Virus record (IMG/VR): IMGVR_UViG_3300021197_000450
Location: 1 to 54,097 of that record
DNA from: a virus
Reading direction: 5' to 3' (one strand)
DNA length: 54,097 bases
A program made the translations under genes and the position numbers. The notes beneath the pieces are model-generated. The model saw nothing but the letters and a program-made list of their open reading frames with translations. It did no database searches and had not been told where the DNA came from. Below are positions 35,539 through 44,022 of the stretch, piece after piece; within the stretch, counting starts at the first letter, position 1; the number at the start of each line of letters is the position of its first letter.

Positions 35539-35985
35539 TTATCTTAACCTTGAGAATGCTGTTTCTAATACAACTACTTCATCGGTGTTAACAATTTTAA
35601 ATTTTATGCTAACATTAATGGAGTTTTTATCAATTTCATCCAAAACTCTAACATCTAAAAGTCTGACCCTAGGCTCAAAGTTTTGAATTGCCAATCTAAT
35701 ATTAGTATCAATATCATCTATCACATCAGGTGTGACAGACTCAAATAGTAAAGCACGAATATTAGCACCAAAAAAATAGTTGAATGGCTTTTCGCCAAAA
35801 TTGGTTTGAATTAATGTCTTAACTGCTTGCTTCACAGCCGCAGCATCAGTCTTCTTGAAGATATCACCATTACTTTTCTTTGCAAAAGAAAGGTCGATGT
35901 CTGAATAATTAGTAGACCTAGTTCCAACTAGACTAATTTTATTCAGATTACCATCTTCAATTGATAGAGACTTAACTACAGCCAT
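35539..35985 (-). CDS. 25: Baseplate wedge protein gp25 (lysozyme-like fold)
   Basis: This is the wedge protein gp25, conserved in all contractile tails (GpW/gp25 family), which nucleates sheath polymerisation. The 148-residue product (T4: 132) has YSDIDLSFAKKSNGDI (about 26-41), AVKQAVKTLIQTNFGEKPFN and FEPRVRLLDVRVLDEIDKNS. The EPR motif (Glu-Pro-Arg in FEPRV) is the invariant family signature. AAGGA lies five bases or so before ATG 35985. It directly precedes gp6, the usual gp25-gp6 order of contractile systems. Confidence 0.95.
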   Translation of the reverse strand: MAVVKSLSIEDGNLNKISLVGTRSTNYSDIDLSFAKKSNGDIFKKTDAAAVKQAVKTLIQTNFGEKPFNYFFGANIRALLFESVTPDVIDDIDTNIRLAIQNFEPRVRLLDVRVLDEIDKNSINVSIKFKIVNTDEVVVLETAFSRLR

Positions 35986-35998
35986 TTGAAATCCTTAA

Positions 35999-36006
35999 TA
36001 TTTATA
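35999..36006 (-). promoter_or_regulatory. Possible late promoter before gp25 (weak case)
   Basis: A perfect minus-strand TATAAATA overlaps the stop of the upstream gene. Initiation about six bases downstream would remove most of the gp25 ribosome-binding site, so the match may be fortuitous. Confidence 0.3.
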
Positions 36007-36829
36007 CCGTAAACTCAGCAAGACCATCTCTCAAAGCGACATTATAATTATACTCGGTTCTTACATTTCTACGGAATGTTCCTTTATATTTATCATCAAC
36101 CTCAGGCATAGTTACAATAATTTGTGCAGTAAAGCCAACATTAGGGTCTACAGTATCAAAAGATAAAATTAATTCATCAAAAAGCATGTTGTCTTTCCAG
36201 TATGTAGCAACATTAAAAGCTGCCGCTGGATCGTTATTACCCTTTGAATCTTTTACTTCATATACAACAGCACGACCTTTTGTTTGTAAATCAAGAATAC
36301 CACCTGATTCTAGTGTTTGGTTTGTTTCAGCAGTAAACAACCCCTCAACAACATCTAGACTTGATTTTTTAAACTTGCCTCGGTTACTATTAAATCCATT
36401 AATCAGTAATGACTGTAAGTAAAAATATTTTGCCAGCTCTTTACGACCAGAAAGGGTTCTGGTATTATTTAATTGTCCATTTGTAAAAGCAGATAATTGA
36501 ATGCCTTTACCAAGCTTTGTGCCGTTTGTAATTGTTGTCTTATTTAAAGGATTATATTGACTTTCAGGCACAACTCTTTTATAGTTATAGTTTTCTTTAT
36601 AACGTAGCTTAGGTATGCTTAAGTTGCCATAGCGACTTGTGCCATACTTACCTACAGCCTCATTTCCTTGCAGTCTTTTTACTGCTGTTGGAGTAGACTG
36701 CATAAATCTAAAATTAAGCGCATTTTTAGCCAATGCTAATCCAATAAAGAAGCTATCAACTCTATTAGTAGAGTCTCGTAGCAATCTTCGCACTTCTGCT
36801 GTTGTGATGTTTTCGTTACGAATAATCAT
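36002..36829 (-). CDS. Unrecognised baseplate-region protein
   Basis: The 275-residue product starts MIIRNENITTAEVRRLLRDS. It is basic and Asn/Lys-rich in the middle (LRYKENYNYKRVVPESQYNP) with a C-terminal beta region (DNMLFDELILSFDTVDPNVG and AQIIVTMPEVDDKYKG). I do not know the family. It lies between the beta-helix gene and gp25 with overlapping or adjacent ends, so a structural role in hub or wedge is likely. No signal peptide or membrane segment is seen. Confidence 0.6.
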   Translation of the reverse strand: MIIRNENITTAEVRRLLRDSTNRVDSFFIGLALAKNALNFRFMQSTPTAVKRLQGNEAVGKYGTSRYGNLSIPKLRYKENYNYKRVVPESQYNPLNKTTITNGTKLGKGIQLSAFTNGQLNNTRTLSGRKELAKYFYLQSLLINGFNSNRGKFKKSSLDVVEGLFTAETNQTLESGGILDLQTKGRAVVYEVKDSKGNNDPAAAFNVATYWKDNMLFDELILSFDTVDPNVGFTAQIIVTMPEVDDKYKGTFRRNVRTEYNYNVALRDGLAEFTV

Positions 36830-38050
36830 TTACAGTCCCAATCCTAATGCAAGTCTTTCTCTAAGATCAATCGTTTGTTTAATCTTATCTCCTGGATCAA
36901 CATTAACTTGCATAATACCTTCTTCAGAGGCGGTAAGAGTTGTAGTTATACTTCCAGCAGTTGGTGCAGTATAATTAAAAAGTCCATCAATAGTTGTTTC
37001 TGTCGTAGTCACTGTACCTGCTGGACTTGTAACACTGGTATCAAACGCAGTTATATCATTAGCAGCTTTTAGTTGTGCTGCTGTAGAAATATCTCCTACA
37101 GAAGATATAGTGCTTGAAGTGCTTATTGCACCATCAACTGTTAAATTACCATCCACAAATAAGTTGCCTTCAAAAGATAAACCATAATAAAAGACTGCTG
37201 GACCGCCAATAGTTCCCCCACCTGCTGCGATATTAACAGTAGAACCAGTCATGTTAACAGTAGTTGATGAGATAGATGTTTTAGTCTGTGAAGAAATATG
37301 AGTATTAGCGCCAGATAGAAATTCTACATCGCCTTCTACCCAATTACTCTGCTTCTTGCTGACAAAATTGTTCTTGTTGCCCAAAACTATTTCGGTATCT
37401 GTTTCACTAACAACAGATGATTTGTTACCTACAACAGTCGTAGAGTGATCTTTTCTATAATCTTCAATCTTTTTCTTATGTACTATTTCTGTCTTGTTGC
37501 CAAAAACAGTTGTTTGCATATCACCTTTTACTTTAAGATGCATATCACCTTCAACTGTAAAATCAAGATCGCCTTTGTAGATTACTGTACCATTACCAGC
37601 GACAAACATCTCAAAGTTCTCACCAACTAATTGTACCATTTTACCAAATGAGTTTACAATCAACTCACCTTCATTCCACATTTCAACTGCGGTGCCAATG
37701 TAGTGATTAATTGTAACTCTTTCACCACCCTTTGTATCATCAACTTCACTTCTATGACGTTCTTCAATATTAGGGTTTGTTGACTCAGTTACCTTGTTAT
37801 GTGGATATTCAGGTTGTGCTTCAAGTGGAATTTCAAAGGGATTGCCTTGAGGCGGCACAATCTTAGGCTGCCATTCTCCTCTAGCATTGAAAGATACCGT
37901 AGGCTCTCCTTTATAAGCATCAACTACAAAATCTTTATCAGGGTCTTTGAACCCAATATCACCAGAGCTTGGCGCAGCCCCATCATTTCTTGATTGACTT
38001 TCGCCAGCAGTGCCCTCACCAGAGCGACCTGATACAGTATCTTCAGCCAT
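36830..38050 (-). CDS. Beta-helix spike protein (gp5 C-domain-like)
   Basis: The 406-residue product has from about 125 to 240 a run of short strands with Gly every eighth residue or so (FEMFVAGNGTVIYKGDLDFT, VEGDMHLKVKGDMQTTVFGN and TTVVGNKSSVVSETDTEIVL). This is the VxGxxxxx octad pattern of the trimeric needle of T4 gp5. The C-terminal part has a fibre-like segment (NLFVDGNLTVDGAISTSS) and a small cap. The N-terminal 100 residues are Gly/Pro-rich linker. In T4 this needle is fused to OB-fold and lysozyme; here it is a separate gene downstream of OB-fold, lysozyme-like and amidase genes. A PAAR tip gene was not found. Confidence 0.72.
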   Translation of the reverse strand: MAEDTVSGRSGEGTAGESQSRNDGAAPSSGDIGFKDPDKDFVVDAYKGEPTVSFNARGEWQPKIVPPQGNPFEIPLEAQPEYPHNKVTESTNPNIEERHRSEVDDTKGGERVTINHYIGTAVEMWNEGELIVNSFGKMVQLVGENFEMFVAGNGTVIYKGDLDFTVEGDMHLKVKGDMQTTVFGNKTEIVHKKKIEDYRKDHSTTVVGNKSSVVSETDTEIVLGNKNNFVSKKQSNWVEGDVEFLSGANTHISSQTKTSISSTTVNMTGSTVNIAAGGGTIGGPAVFYYGLSFEGNLFVDGNLTVDGAISTSSTISSVGDISTAAQLKAANDITAFDTSVTSPAGTVTTTETTIDGLFNYTAPTAGSITTTLTASEEGIMQVNVDPGDKIKQTIDLRERLALGLGL

Positions 38051-39273
38051 TAGTATTGCGCCTCAATTAATTCATCAATAGTCATAGACCCATCACGTCT
38101 TGTTTCTTCAAGAGTCTGTGTATTGAACTTGTTAAATTTTTTCTGAACATATTGAGGCACATCAAAGTGTGGATCAGAGCGTCTATTTTGATCAATGTTG
38201 TTATGTCCCCATGCTTGTCCACCTGGAATAACAGTATAGAATGCTCTCATAAACGTATCAAATGTATTGAATTGTTCCATAGAATATGATTTATGACTTC
38301 TGATGATACTATTGCCTTTTCTAGTGCCTAACAGACCACCAACAAATGCAATACCAATACTATTAGGATTATGTTCATTTAATGTATGTAACCCAATAGT
38401 TGAGATTGGTCTACAAACTTGCAAAGAGCCATCTCGTAAAATAATCAAGTGATATCCCACTTCAGAGAACTCTCTACCAATTACATCCCATGCATATAAC
38501 ACATCATAATTAACTTCCATATCTTTAGACGTGTCAGTAGCATGTACTACAACTTCTGTTAACTCTCTAGTAGAAGATCGAACATATGCTTCCATTTCTT
38601 CATATGTCTGTAAAAAAGTTCTCGGCGGCACGTTATCAAAGTCTACGATAGGCACAGAGGGGTTGCCGATTAGATTGGCAAATACTGCATTTACTGTTAC
38701 ATTTTTTTGAATGTTTACATCATTTGTAATATCTTCTAACAGTGAATCTGTTGTGCCAATTTTAGTGCGCATAGAATTAGACTTTGCAATGAGTGCAACA
38801 CCAGCGTCATTCACTAAATTCTTTGAAGATGACCCTAAAGGTAATCCTGTAGAATCTGCTAATGCTTCAGAAGCGACAAGTGAAGCTTCAAAAAGTGTTT
38901 TATTGTCTAGCACGCCATTGAATTGATTTCTAAAAGCAGCGCCTGCTGCATCAGGAGTAGCAGCAGTAACAGTCTTTGCTAAGAGAGCGCCATTAGTAGC
39001 AGATGTTAGAGAGCCAAACGTGCCTAGGTTATCAGAAAATACTGCAAGACCTGCGCTCTTATTATTACCATCTGGACTAATAGTTTCTGCAAAAGAGCCT
39101 ACAATATCAAGACCATTGATTGAACTATTAATAGTAGCTTTTTCAGAACTAGAAGTCAACTGTTTATATTGCAGAGCAGCAGCGCCAGCGGCTGTGCCAA
39201 CTTCTGTTAAGTCCTGCTCTAGTAGAGTCAAGTTGTCTACTAATTTTTTACTGATATCTGATATTGTCGTCAT
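38050..39273 (-). CDS. Tail-associated N-acetylmuramoyl-L-alanine amidase
   Basis: Residues about 215-390 resemble T7 lysozyme/amidase_2, a zinc amidase that cuts the bond between N-acetylmuramic acid and L-Ala. Key points are VVVHATDTSK (His244 as first zinc ligand), GYHLIILRDGSLQVCRPIS (compare T7 GYHFIIKRDGTVEAGRD), HNPNSIGIAFVGG, GH at 356-357, and DPHFDV with His369 at the third-ligand position. The N-terminal 210 residues are Ala/Ser/Thr-rich and helical, unlike a free endolysin, so the enzyme is probably bound to the hub. It sits between the lysozyme-like gene and the beta-helix gene and replaces the T4 lysozyme insert as a peptidoglycan cutter for DNA entry. Confidence 0.85.
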   Translation of the reverse strand: MTTISDISKKLVDNLTLLEQDLTEVGTAAGAAALQYKQLTSSSEKATINSSINGLDIVGSFAETISPDGNNKSAGLAVFSDNLGTFGSLTSATNGALLAKTVTAATPDAAGAAFRNQFNGVLDNKTLFEASLVASEALADSTGLPLGSSSKNLVNDAGVALIAKSNSMRTKIGTTDSLLEDITNDVNIQKNVTVNAVFANLIGNPSVPIVDFDNVPPRTFLQTYEEMEAYVRSSTRELTEVVVHATDTSKDMEVNYDVLYAWDVIGREFSEVGYHLIILRDGSLQVCRPISTIGLHTLNEHNPNSIGIAFVGGLLGTRKGNSIIRSHKSYSMEQFNTFDTFMRAFYTVIPGGQAWGHNNIDQNRRSDPHFDVPQYVQKKFNKFNTQTLEETRRDGSMTIDELIEAQY

Positions 39274-39677
39274 GCGTTACTCACAAAGATTGTGTATATT
39301 TCGTTTGCTAATCCAACTACAGTAAGTAATTGTGTGGCACTTAAAGTTTTTCCCAGATAATTTGTGTTAAATGTTTTTACCGCAGCATCTACAGTCTGTG
39401 AGTATTTTAACTCAGAAGCTTTGTAGTCTCTATTGCTAGGCAATTCTTCGAAAAAATATCTAATTTTACTATCTGGTAAACGGTAGTTAATTTTATTTTT
39501 TGTGCAAAAACCTAAGTATCTCTTTTGTCTTTCGCCTTTGAACGTAATCAAGTCTGCGCCAACACCTTCATAAGAAATAGTTGCTGCCATTGCAGCAGCA
39601 GCTTCAGCGCTGTATCCTGCTGAGATGCTGGCGTTAAATAATCTGTCAATGATGCTAGTGCCGAATATTGTTATCAT
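39270..39677 (-). CDS. Small tail-lysozyme-like protein
   Basis: The 135-residue product resembles the N-terminal part of phage tail lysozyme domains. A helix (ISAGYSAEAAAAMAATISYE) places a Glu (about residue 37) where the catalytic acid follows A..G....ES. Then FKGERQKRYLGFCTKNKI and KIRYFFEELPSNRDY correspond to the GRR..L..YAK and L.FLW.EL blocks. Gly-rich loops of active enzymes are missing (no GYGIAQW-type segment), so it may be catalytically reduced or structural. It lies between the gp5 OB-fold gene and the amidase gene. The C-terminal helix LLTVVGLANEIYTIFVSNA is hydrophobic. The assignment is tentative. Confidence 0.5.
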   Translation of the reverse strand: MITIFGTSIIDRLFNASISAGYSAEAAAAMAATISYEGVGADLITFKGERQKRYLGFCTKNKINYRLPDSKIRYFFEELPSNRDYKASELKYSQTVDAAVKTFNTNYLGKTLSATQLLTVVGLANEIYTIFVSNA

Positions 39678-39681
39678 TTAC

Positions 39682-40038
39682 TTACCTATGTGGAATTGGT
39701 ACAATGTTTTCACCGTCAGAAGATTCATACTTTGGCATAGAGCCAAATATAATTGGATTTTGAGACTGCTTACCATCCAGAAAAATTCCAAATACATATG
39801 CTCCTTTATTGATGCCATTTGCTGACCTGCCTGTGCCTGAGATACCACCTTCTGTTGCAGGTACTAGAACTGTAGCCCATGGTAAGTCTTCTATTGCAAT
39901 ATCATCAAGATAAGGACTATGCACACCAAAGCAGCGCACACGCACACGACCTAGCTGTTCAGGATCGTCATTATCCTCAACAACTCCAATAAACCATCGT
40001 GTTTCGTCGCCATAAAAGTCATTAGGGATTGTCTTCAT
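39682..40038 (-). CDS. 5: gp5 N-terminal OB-fold protein (split baseplate spike)
   Basis: The 118-residue product corresponds to the N-terminal OB-fold domain of T4 gp5: TRWFIGVVEDNDDPEQLGRV matches T4 NWFVGVVEDRMDPLKLGRV, followed by RVRCFGVHSPY, LPWATVLVPATEGGISGTGR and GAYVFGIFLDGKQSQNPIIF. The domain binds the gp27 trimer. The protein stops after this domain, so lysozyme and needle must come from other genes (39270, 38050, 36830). It directly follows gp27, with one base of overlap. Confidence 0.93.
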   Translation of the reverse strand: MKTIPNDFYGDETRWFIGVVEDNDDPEQLGRVRVRCFGVHSPYLDDIAIEDLPWATVLVPATEGGISGTGRSANGINKGAYVFGIFLDGKQSQNPIIFGSMPKYESSDGENIVPIPHR

Positions 40039-41384
40039 TAGTCTTCACCTGGATAGAACTGTTCAGAATTGATAGCTGTATCATTATCTATTTTAATTGC
40101 ACCTACAGTCACAGAATATTGAGCGTTCTTAAACATATGTCTAATATGACTCATTATGTATTTACCTGATCTTTTCTTATCTTTAATAAAGTCTGCGCTT
40201 GCATCAAAGTTGATAGGCAAGTCTTTAGGAATATATACTTCAATTTGATTTTTACCTAACAAGTCTTTACCAAAGAAGTTGTATCCAGGACACTGCATTG
40301 TAATAAAGCTCTTTACTGCAAAAGCTTTCAGTCCTCTACTTTTTGCTTTTAACTCATGCTTTGATACTTCGTCTTCTTCAAGGTATGAGAATATACCGTT
40401 TTCAAATAGTTTTTTAGTTGTTACTTGAGATGCATATCTACTTACACTTTCATGAAGTGCTGGAGACAGTTCGCCAGGAATAGATGTAGAATAATCATCT
40501 ACTCCATTGGGCTTAGGAAGCGGGCCTAGAGCGTCTGTGACTTTATATCTATATTCCTCTGCTTTATCTTCATACGTGTCCAACCAAAGATACTGAGCGC
40601 CATAACTCGCATCTTCAAACAACTGAATTGCATCTTGGTTTCGTTCCATGTTCATAGAAGCTACTCTATGACTAAGAGACTCAAATTTTTCTATTGAGTA
40701 TTCAGAGTTTGGTTCAATTTCTGCTGCGCTTGTGTACTTAAATGGTTTATTATTAAAGGGTCCTTGACCTAGTAATGTCGATAAGCTTGTTAAGTTTAAA
40801 TCATTATTGTATAGTGAACTATGTAAAAAGAATGGTGCGCCTGTACTAGTTGTACATCTATTTTTCATCAATGCAGCAACAGACATAGGATTCATTGTAA
40901 AAGGCACAATAAATCTCATATTAGATTGATCTGATCCTTCTGTGCTTGCGCCAACTCCAATAAATGCTAACGCTTGTTCTAAAATACTTTCAGGCTTACC
41001 TTCTAAAGTTTTTGAGAAAACAAACTTTTTATTTTTGTACATATGCACATCAATGAAACTAATCACATATGCTGAAGCGGAGTCATTTAACTTCTCTTGT
41101 TTTTGTACATTATTAATTGCAAACGTCTTGTTTATCTTTTCTGCACCAAAAAAGTCTGTGACTTTAATCTTTACAGTTTCTTGTCCTCTGAAGTTTGAGT
41201 GATTAAAGACGTTAGCAGAATCAATGATGAGTATTGATCCACTAATATAGGGGTCTTTAAGAGACTCAAAAAAGTTAAGCTCTACTGTAATATTACTAAC
41301 ATCAACAATTTTACCATCAGCATTTGTGATGATAATTTCATATTTGCCATAATCATAAGGTGTTGGCTGTGGAGGTCCTGCCAT
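40038..41384 (-). CDS. 27: Baseplate hub protein gp27
   Basis: This is the hub trimer that links spike and tube. The 448-residue product (T4: 391) has YEIIITNADGKIVDVSNITV, NFFESLKDPYISGSILIIDS and QETVKIKV in the N-terminal part, the tube-like fold of gp27. In the C-terminal part, AKSRGLKAFAVKSFITMQCPG resembles the second barrel with KSGKYIMSHIRHMF-type text (RSGKYIMSHIRHMFKNAQYS) near residue 420. It precedes the OB-fold gp5 gene, its direct partner. Start ATG 41384 overlaps the gp53 stop. Confidence 0.93.
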   Translation of the reverse strand: MAGPPQPTPYDYGKYEIIITNADGKIVDVSNITVELNFFESLKDPYISGSILIIDSANVFNHSNFRGQETVKIKVTDFFGAEKINKTFAINNVQKQEKLNDSASAYVISFIDVHMYKNKKFVFSKTLEGKPESILEQALAFIGVGASTEGSDQSNMRFIVPFTMNPMSVAALMKNRCTTSTGAPFFLHSSLYNNDLNLTSLSTLLGQGPFNNKPFKYTSAAEIEPNSEYSIEKFESLSHRVASMNMERNQDAIQLFEDASYGAQYLWLDTYEDKAEEYRYKVTDALGPLPKPNGVDDYSTSIPGELSPALHESVSRYASQVTTKKLFENGIFSYLEEDEVSKHELKAKSRGLKAFAVKSFITMQCPGYNFFGKDLLGKNQIEVYIPKDLPINFDASADFIKDKKRSGKYIMSHIRHMFKNAQYSVTVGAIKIDNDTAINSEQFYPGED

Positions 41385-43156
41385 TAGTAATAACCTCCTC
41401 CGCTGCTACTGCTAGAAGATGAAGCTGCACTAGCACTAGAAGATGTGACTGTTTGTCCTGCCACACTTGTAACTGATTGTGTAGTATTAGAGACAGTCGG
41501 ATTTGTCTGGCCAACTTGCGTCTGTGCTGCAACTGCGACTTCAGCCTCTGTCTTCTGCTCTAGCAGAGTACTTTGATATGCTGCGTCTAATTGTTTAGCT
41601 ACACTTGGCCTTAAGACTTTAATATTTTTTAACTCATCATTGCTTTTAACATATCTATCTAAGTAATTAACTTGTGTTAATGCTGATGGCACTAGATTAG
41701 ATAGGTTCTGTTGTGTATATAATTCTAACTGAGTTGTAATGTCAAGCCATGCATCACTTCTGCTGGAAGGCGCAGGTGATGTTGTTGTGAATGTGCCACT
41801 ATTGCCATATGTATTTTTGTAGACAGTTGTGCCAGAGATTGGATATTCAAAAGTCTGACCAAACTGTTCAGTGTCACCAATCACATTCAGAAGGTTATCA
41901 ATAAGAAAGAATGAATGGAACTTTACAGTAGCATTGCCGCTGCCATCTTTATCTGCTAATGCCCATGCTGTTGCAAGTTCACCGAAGATATGTCCTGTAT
42001 ATGTTGGGTCAGAAGTTGCAGATGCAATTTCAGAAGCCCAGATAGCAAATACAAATGCTGCTGTAGTTGATCCTGTATCTGCAAGTAGTAGTGAAAGCGC
42101 TGCGCCTAACCGTAAAATCTGGCCATCTAGTCTGTAATTACCTTTAGCAACATCAACAGCAACGTTTGTCAAGTCTAACTTTTTATTATAATCACCTGCT
42201 GCTGAAATTTCAACATCAGTAACAACTGCTGCTAATGTTGCATTATATACCGCAGTAGCGTCAGTCAAGTCCACTCCTGCATAGTTCAATGTAAAAGTAT
42301 AACTAGTTCTCTGTGCAAAAGGCGCATTTGGAGTGATATCTGCATAATTACCACTTGCATCTTCATAATGATGTGTCGCTAAGTATTCTAAAGAAGAAGT
42401 GTCAACTACAGCAGATACTTCAACATCATCTTCAATTGTAGAGATAACTTCGCCTGCTGTGAAAGTAACAGCATTCTGATATTCAAACACTTTTACTTTA
42501 AACACATATGTTTGAAATGCTCCTGTAAATCCAAAATCATATTTCAGATTTGAATAGTTAGTACCACCTTCAAGAATTTTATCAGCAGAAAGCGCTATTG
42601 CAGAGCCGCTGAGTGTTACGATCCAATTTAAAACATCTGTATATCTTTCGCCAGTAGTTTCTAATTCTAAAGTGACATGTCCATATGCATTAGCAGTTGC
42701 TGTTACAGTACGCTCAACAGCAACTCTACCGACTACTAACTGACCGTTATCTAAAAGTCTTCTAAGAATGATGCCTTTCTGACCAGAAGTTTTACCTTCG
42801 ATTGTGCTACCCACTTTCATTTTTGTGCCAAGATCAGTACGAGTCGTAACAATAGAATTAGGATAATCTTTTTTTGCTTGTGCTACAATATCTGAGTACG
42901 TTCTTGGCCAACCTCTTAACTTAACTTTATCATTAAGCAAAAAGAATGTCCAATGTAAGTCAGGTCTGCCATACAGCACTTGTGAGATTTGATCCGCTCT
43001 ATCACCATCTTTAACATTATAATACTCATAGAAAGCAGCGTCGTCTTTGACTTGATCGACTATATCAACATAAATGCCTAGATTTTGATATGCAGTAGCC
43101 GCTGGCTGTGTGCCAAATGTATAATTCGTTAAGGGAAAGTTAGTAAAGTAAGCCAT
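41384..43156 (-). CDS. 53: Baseplate wedge protein gp53, extended
   Basis: The N-terminal about 110 residues are gp53-like: FYEYYNVKDGDRADQISQVL, YGRPDLHWTFFLLNDKVK and LRGWPRTYSDI compare with T4 RPEELANAIYGNPQLYWVLL. T4 gp53 has 196 residues, this product 590. The extra 400 residues form beta-rich Ala/Thr/Val segments, a helix around 480-530 (LDRYVKSNDELKNIKVLRPS, then KQLDAAYQSTLLEQKTEAEV) similar to the end of T4 gp53, and a Ser/Gly tail ending SSSSSSSGGGYY. The family domain thus looks split by a large insertion. gp53 locks neighbouring wedges together. The tail may be a flexible anchor for fibres. Confidence 0.88.
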   Translation of the reverse strand: MAYFTNFPLTNYTFGTQPAATAYQNLGIYVDIVDQVKDDAAFYEYYNVKDGDRADQISQVLYGRPDLHWTFFLLNDKVKLRGWPRTYSDIVAQAKKDYPNSIVTTRTDLGTKMKVGSTIEGKTSGQKGIILRRLLDNGQLVVGRVAVERTVTATANAYGHVTLELETTGERYTDVLNWIVTLSGSAIALSADKILEGGTNYSNLKYDFGFTGAFQTYVFKVKVFEYQNAVTFTAGEVISTIEDDVEVSAVVDTSSLEYLATHHYEDASGNYADITPNAPFAQRTSYTFTLNYAGVDLTDATAVYNATLAAVVTDVEISAAGDYNKKLDLTNVAVDVAKGNYRLDGQILRLGAALSLLLADTGSTTAAFVFAIWASEIASATSDPTYTGHIFGELATAWALADKDGSGNATVKFHSFFLIDNLLNVIGDTEQFGQTFEYPISGTTVYKNTYGNSGTFTTTSPAPSSRSDAWLDITTQLELYTQQNLSNLVPSALTQVNYLDRYVKSNDELKNIKVLRPSVAKQLDAAYQSTLLEQKTEAEVAVAAQTQVGQTNPTVSNTTQSVTSVAGQTVTSSSASAASSSSSSSGGGYY

Positions 43157-43966
43157 TTAGAATCCTTCTTCGACCAACTGTCTGGTCAGTGTAGTTTCTT
43201 CTTGGAATGTTAAAGAGATGCCAATCTCAGTAAAATTACCATCTTTATGAAAGCTACCTGATCTTGGATTGTATTGTGTTTGTGCAGAAGTCAAGTAACA
43301 AGGCAACAATTTATTTGCAACATCTTTACCATCATAGGTAAATCTAATTTTAAATTTTGTTGGGAACTTGTATGCATCATCTACAATCTGCTCAGGATAC
43401 AAATTGGTTCTGAAGAATTGTACAATTTCTTTAGACACACTTGCTTCTTCAGGAGAAAGAGGCTGCATAATGAAGTTAAAAGAAAACTGTCTCAATGCAA
43501 CATCTTTAAAGATCGACCGTCTATGTGGGTTAGCGGTAATACCTGTACCTGCTGCTACTGCTGCTCCGCCAAATCTCTCTGCAAGCGCTGCTAAGTATGC
43601 TTTGCCTTCTGTGCCAAAGAAACCTGACTTTCTTTTATCAACTGTTGATGCGCCATCATTAATAATATTTTGTGCGCCTTTAACAATACCCCCTTCATAG
43701 ATAGATTTAGCACCGAATGCAATTCCACTACCAACTATGCCTAAATCAGTGTTCTCATATCCTACTTGATCAGCAATAGTAATGCCTTGAGGTAAGTAGA
43801 GATTGACCGATCCGCCGAGAGTTTGAGTTGTACTGACTCCTGCTCCAGCCTGCGCAGCGCTGAGGCTTCCCACTCCTGAACTAAAAGAAGAAGATGAGTT
43901 GATTGCTTGGAAGGAAACCCTTCCTTTGTATTTTTCGTCTGGTTCTATGGGAAAAGTTAATGCCAC
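43157..43966 (-). CDS. 48: Tail tube cap / baseplate protein gp48
   Basis: The 269-residue product (T4 gp48: 364) has a Ser/Ala-rich N-terminus and a conserved C-terminal half. HRRSIFKDVALRQFSFNFIM, PLSPEEASVSKEIVQFFRTN and DDAYKFPTKFKIRF match the tube-like domain of gp48/gp54 caps that start the tail tube on the hub. C-terminal FTEIGISLTFQEETTLTRQL also fits. The start is GTG 43966 with AGGT six bases upstream. It heads the baseplate block behind a late promoter that faces another for the opposite strand. Confidence 0.85.
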   Translation of the reverse strand: MALTFPIEPDEKYKGRVSFQAINSSSSFSSGVGSLSAAQAGAGVSTTQTLGGSVNLYLPQGITIADQVGYENTDLGIVGSGIAFGAKSIYEGGIVKGAQNIINDGASTVDKRKSGFFGTEGKAYLAALAERFGGAAVAAGTGITANPHRRSIFKDVALRQFSFNFIMQPLSPEEASVSKEIVQFFRTNLYPEQIVDDAYKFPTKFKIRFTYDGKDVANKLLPCYLTSAQTQYNPRSGSFHKDGNFTEIGISLTFQEETTLTRQLVEEGF

Positions 43967-43975
43967 TTAATTACC

Positions 43976-43983
43976 TATAAATA
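43976..43983 (+). promoter_or_regulatory. T4-type late promoter for the plus-strand block
   Basis: A perfect plus-strand TATAAATA, with expected start near 43990, would drive the 2OG oxygenase, gp4, sulfotransferase, gp26 and gp29 genes. It faces the minus-strand promoter at 43999-44006. Confidence 0.78.
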
Positions 43984-43998
43984 TGTTTACTTTTAAAT

Positions 43999-44006
43999 TA
44001 TTTATA
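43999..44006 (-). promoter_or_regulatory. T4-type late promoter for the baseplate block
   Basis: A perfect minus-strand TATAAATA, with expected start near 43992, lies 32 bases before the gp48 GTG. Only 15 bases separate it from the opposing plus-strand motif. Confidence 0.78.
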
Positions 44007-44022
44007 TGGGCAGGATATATGT

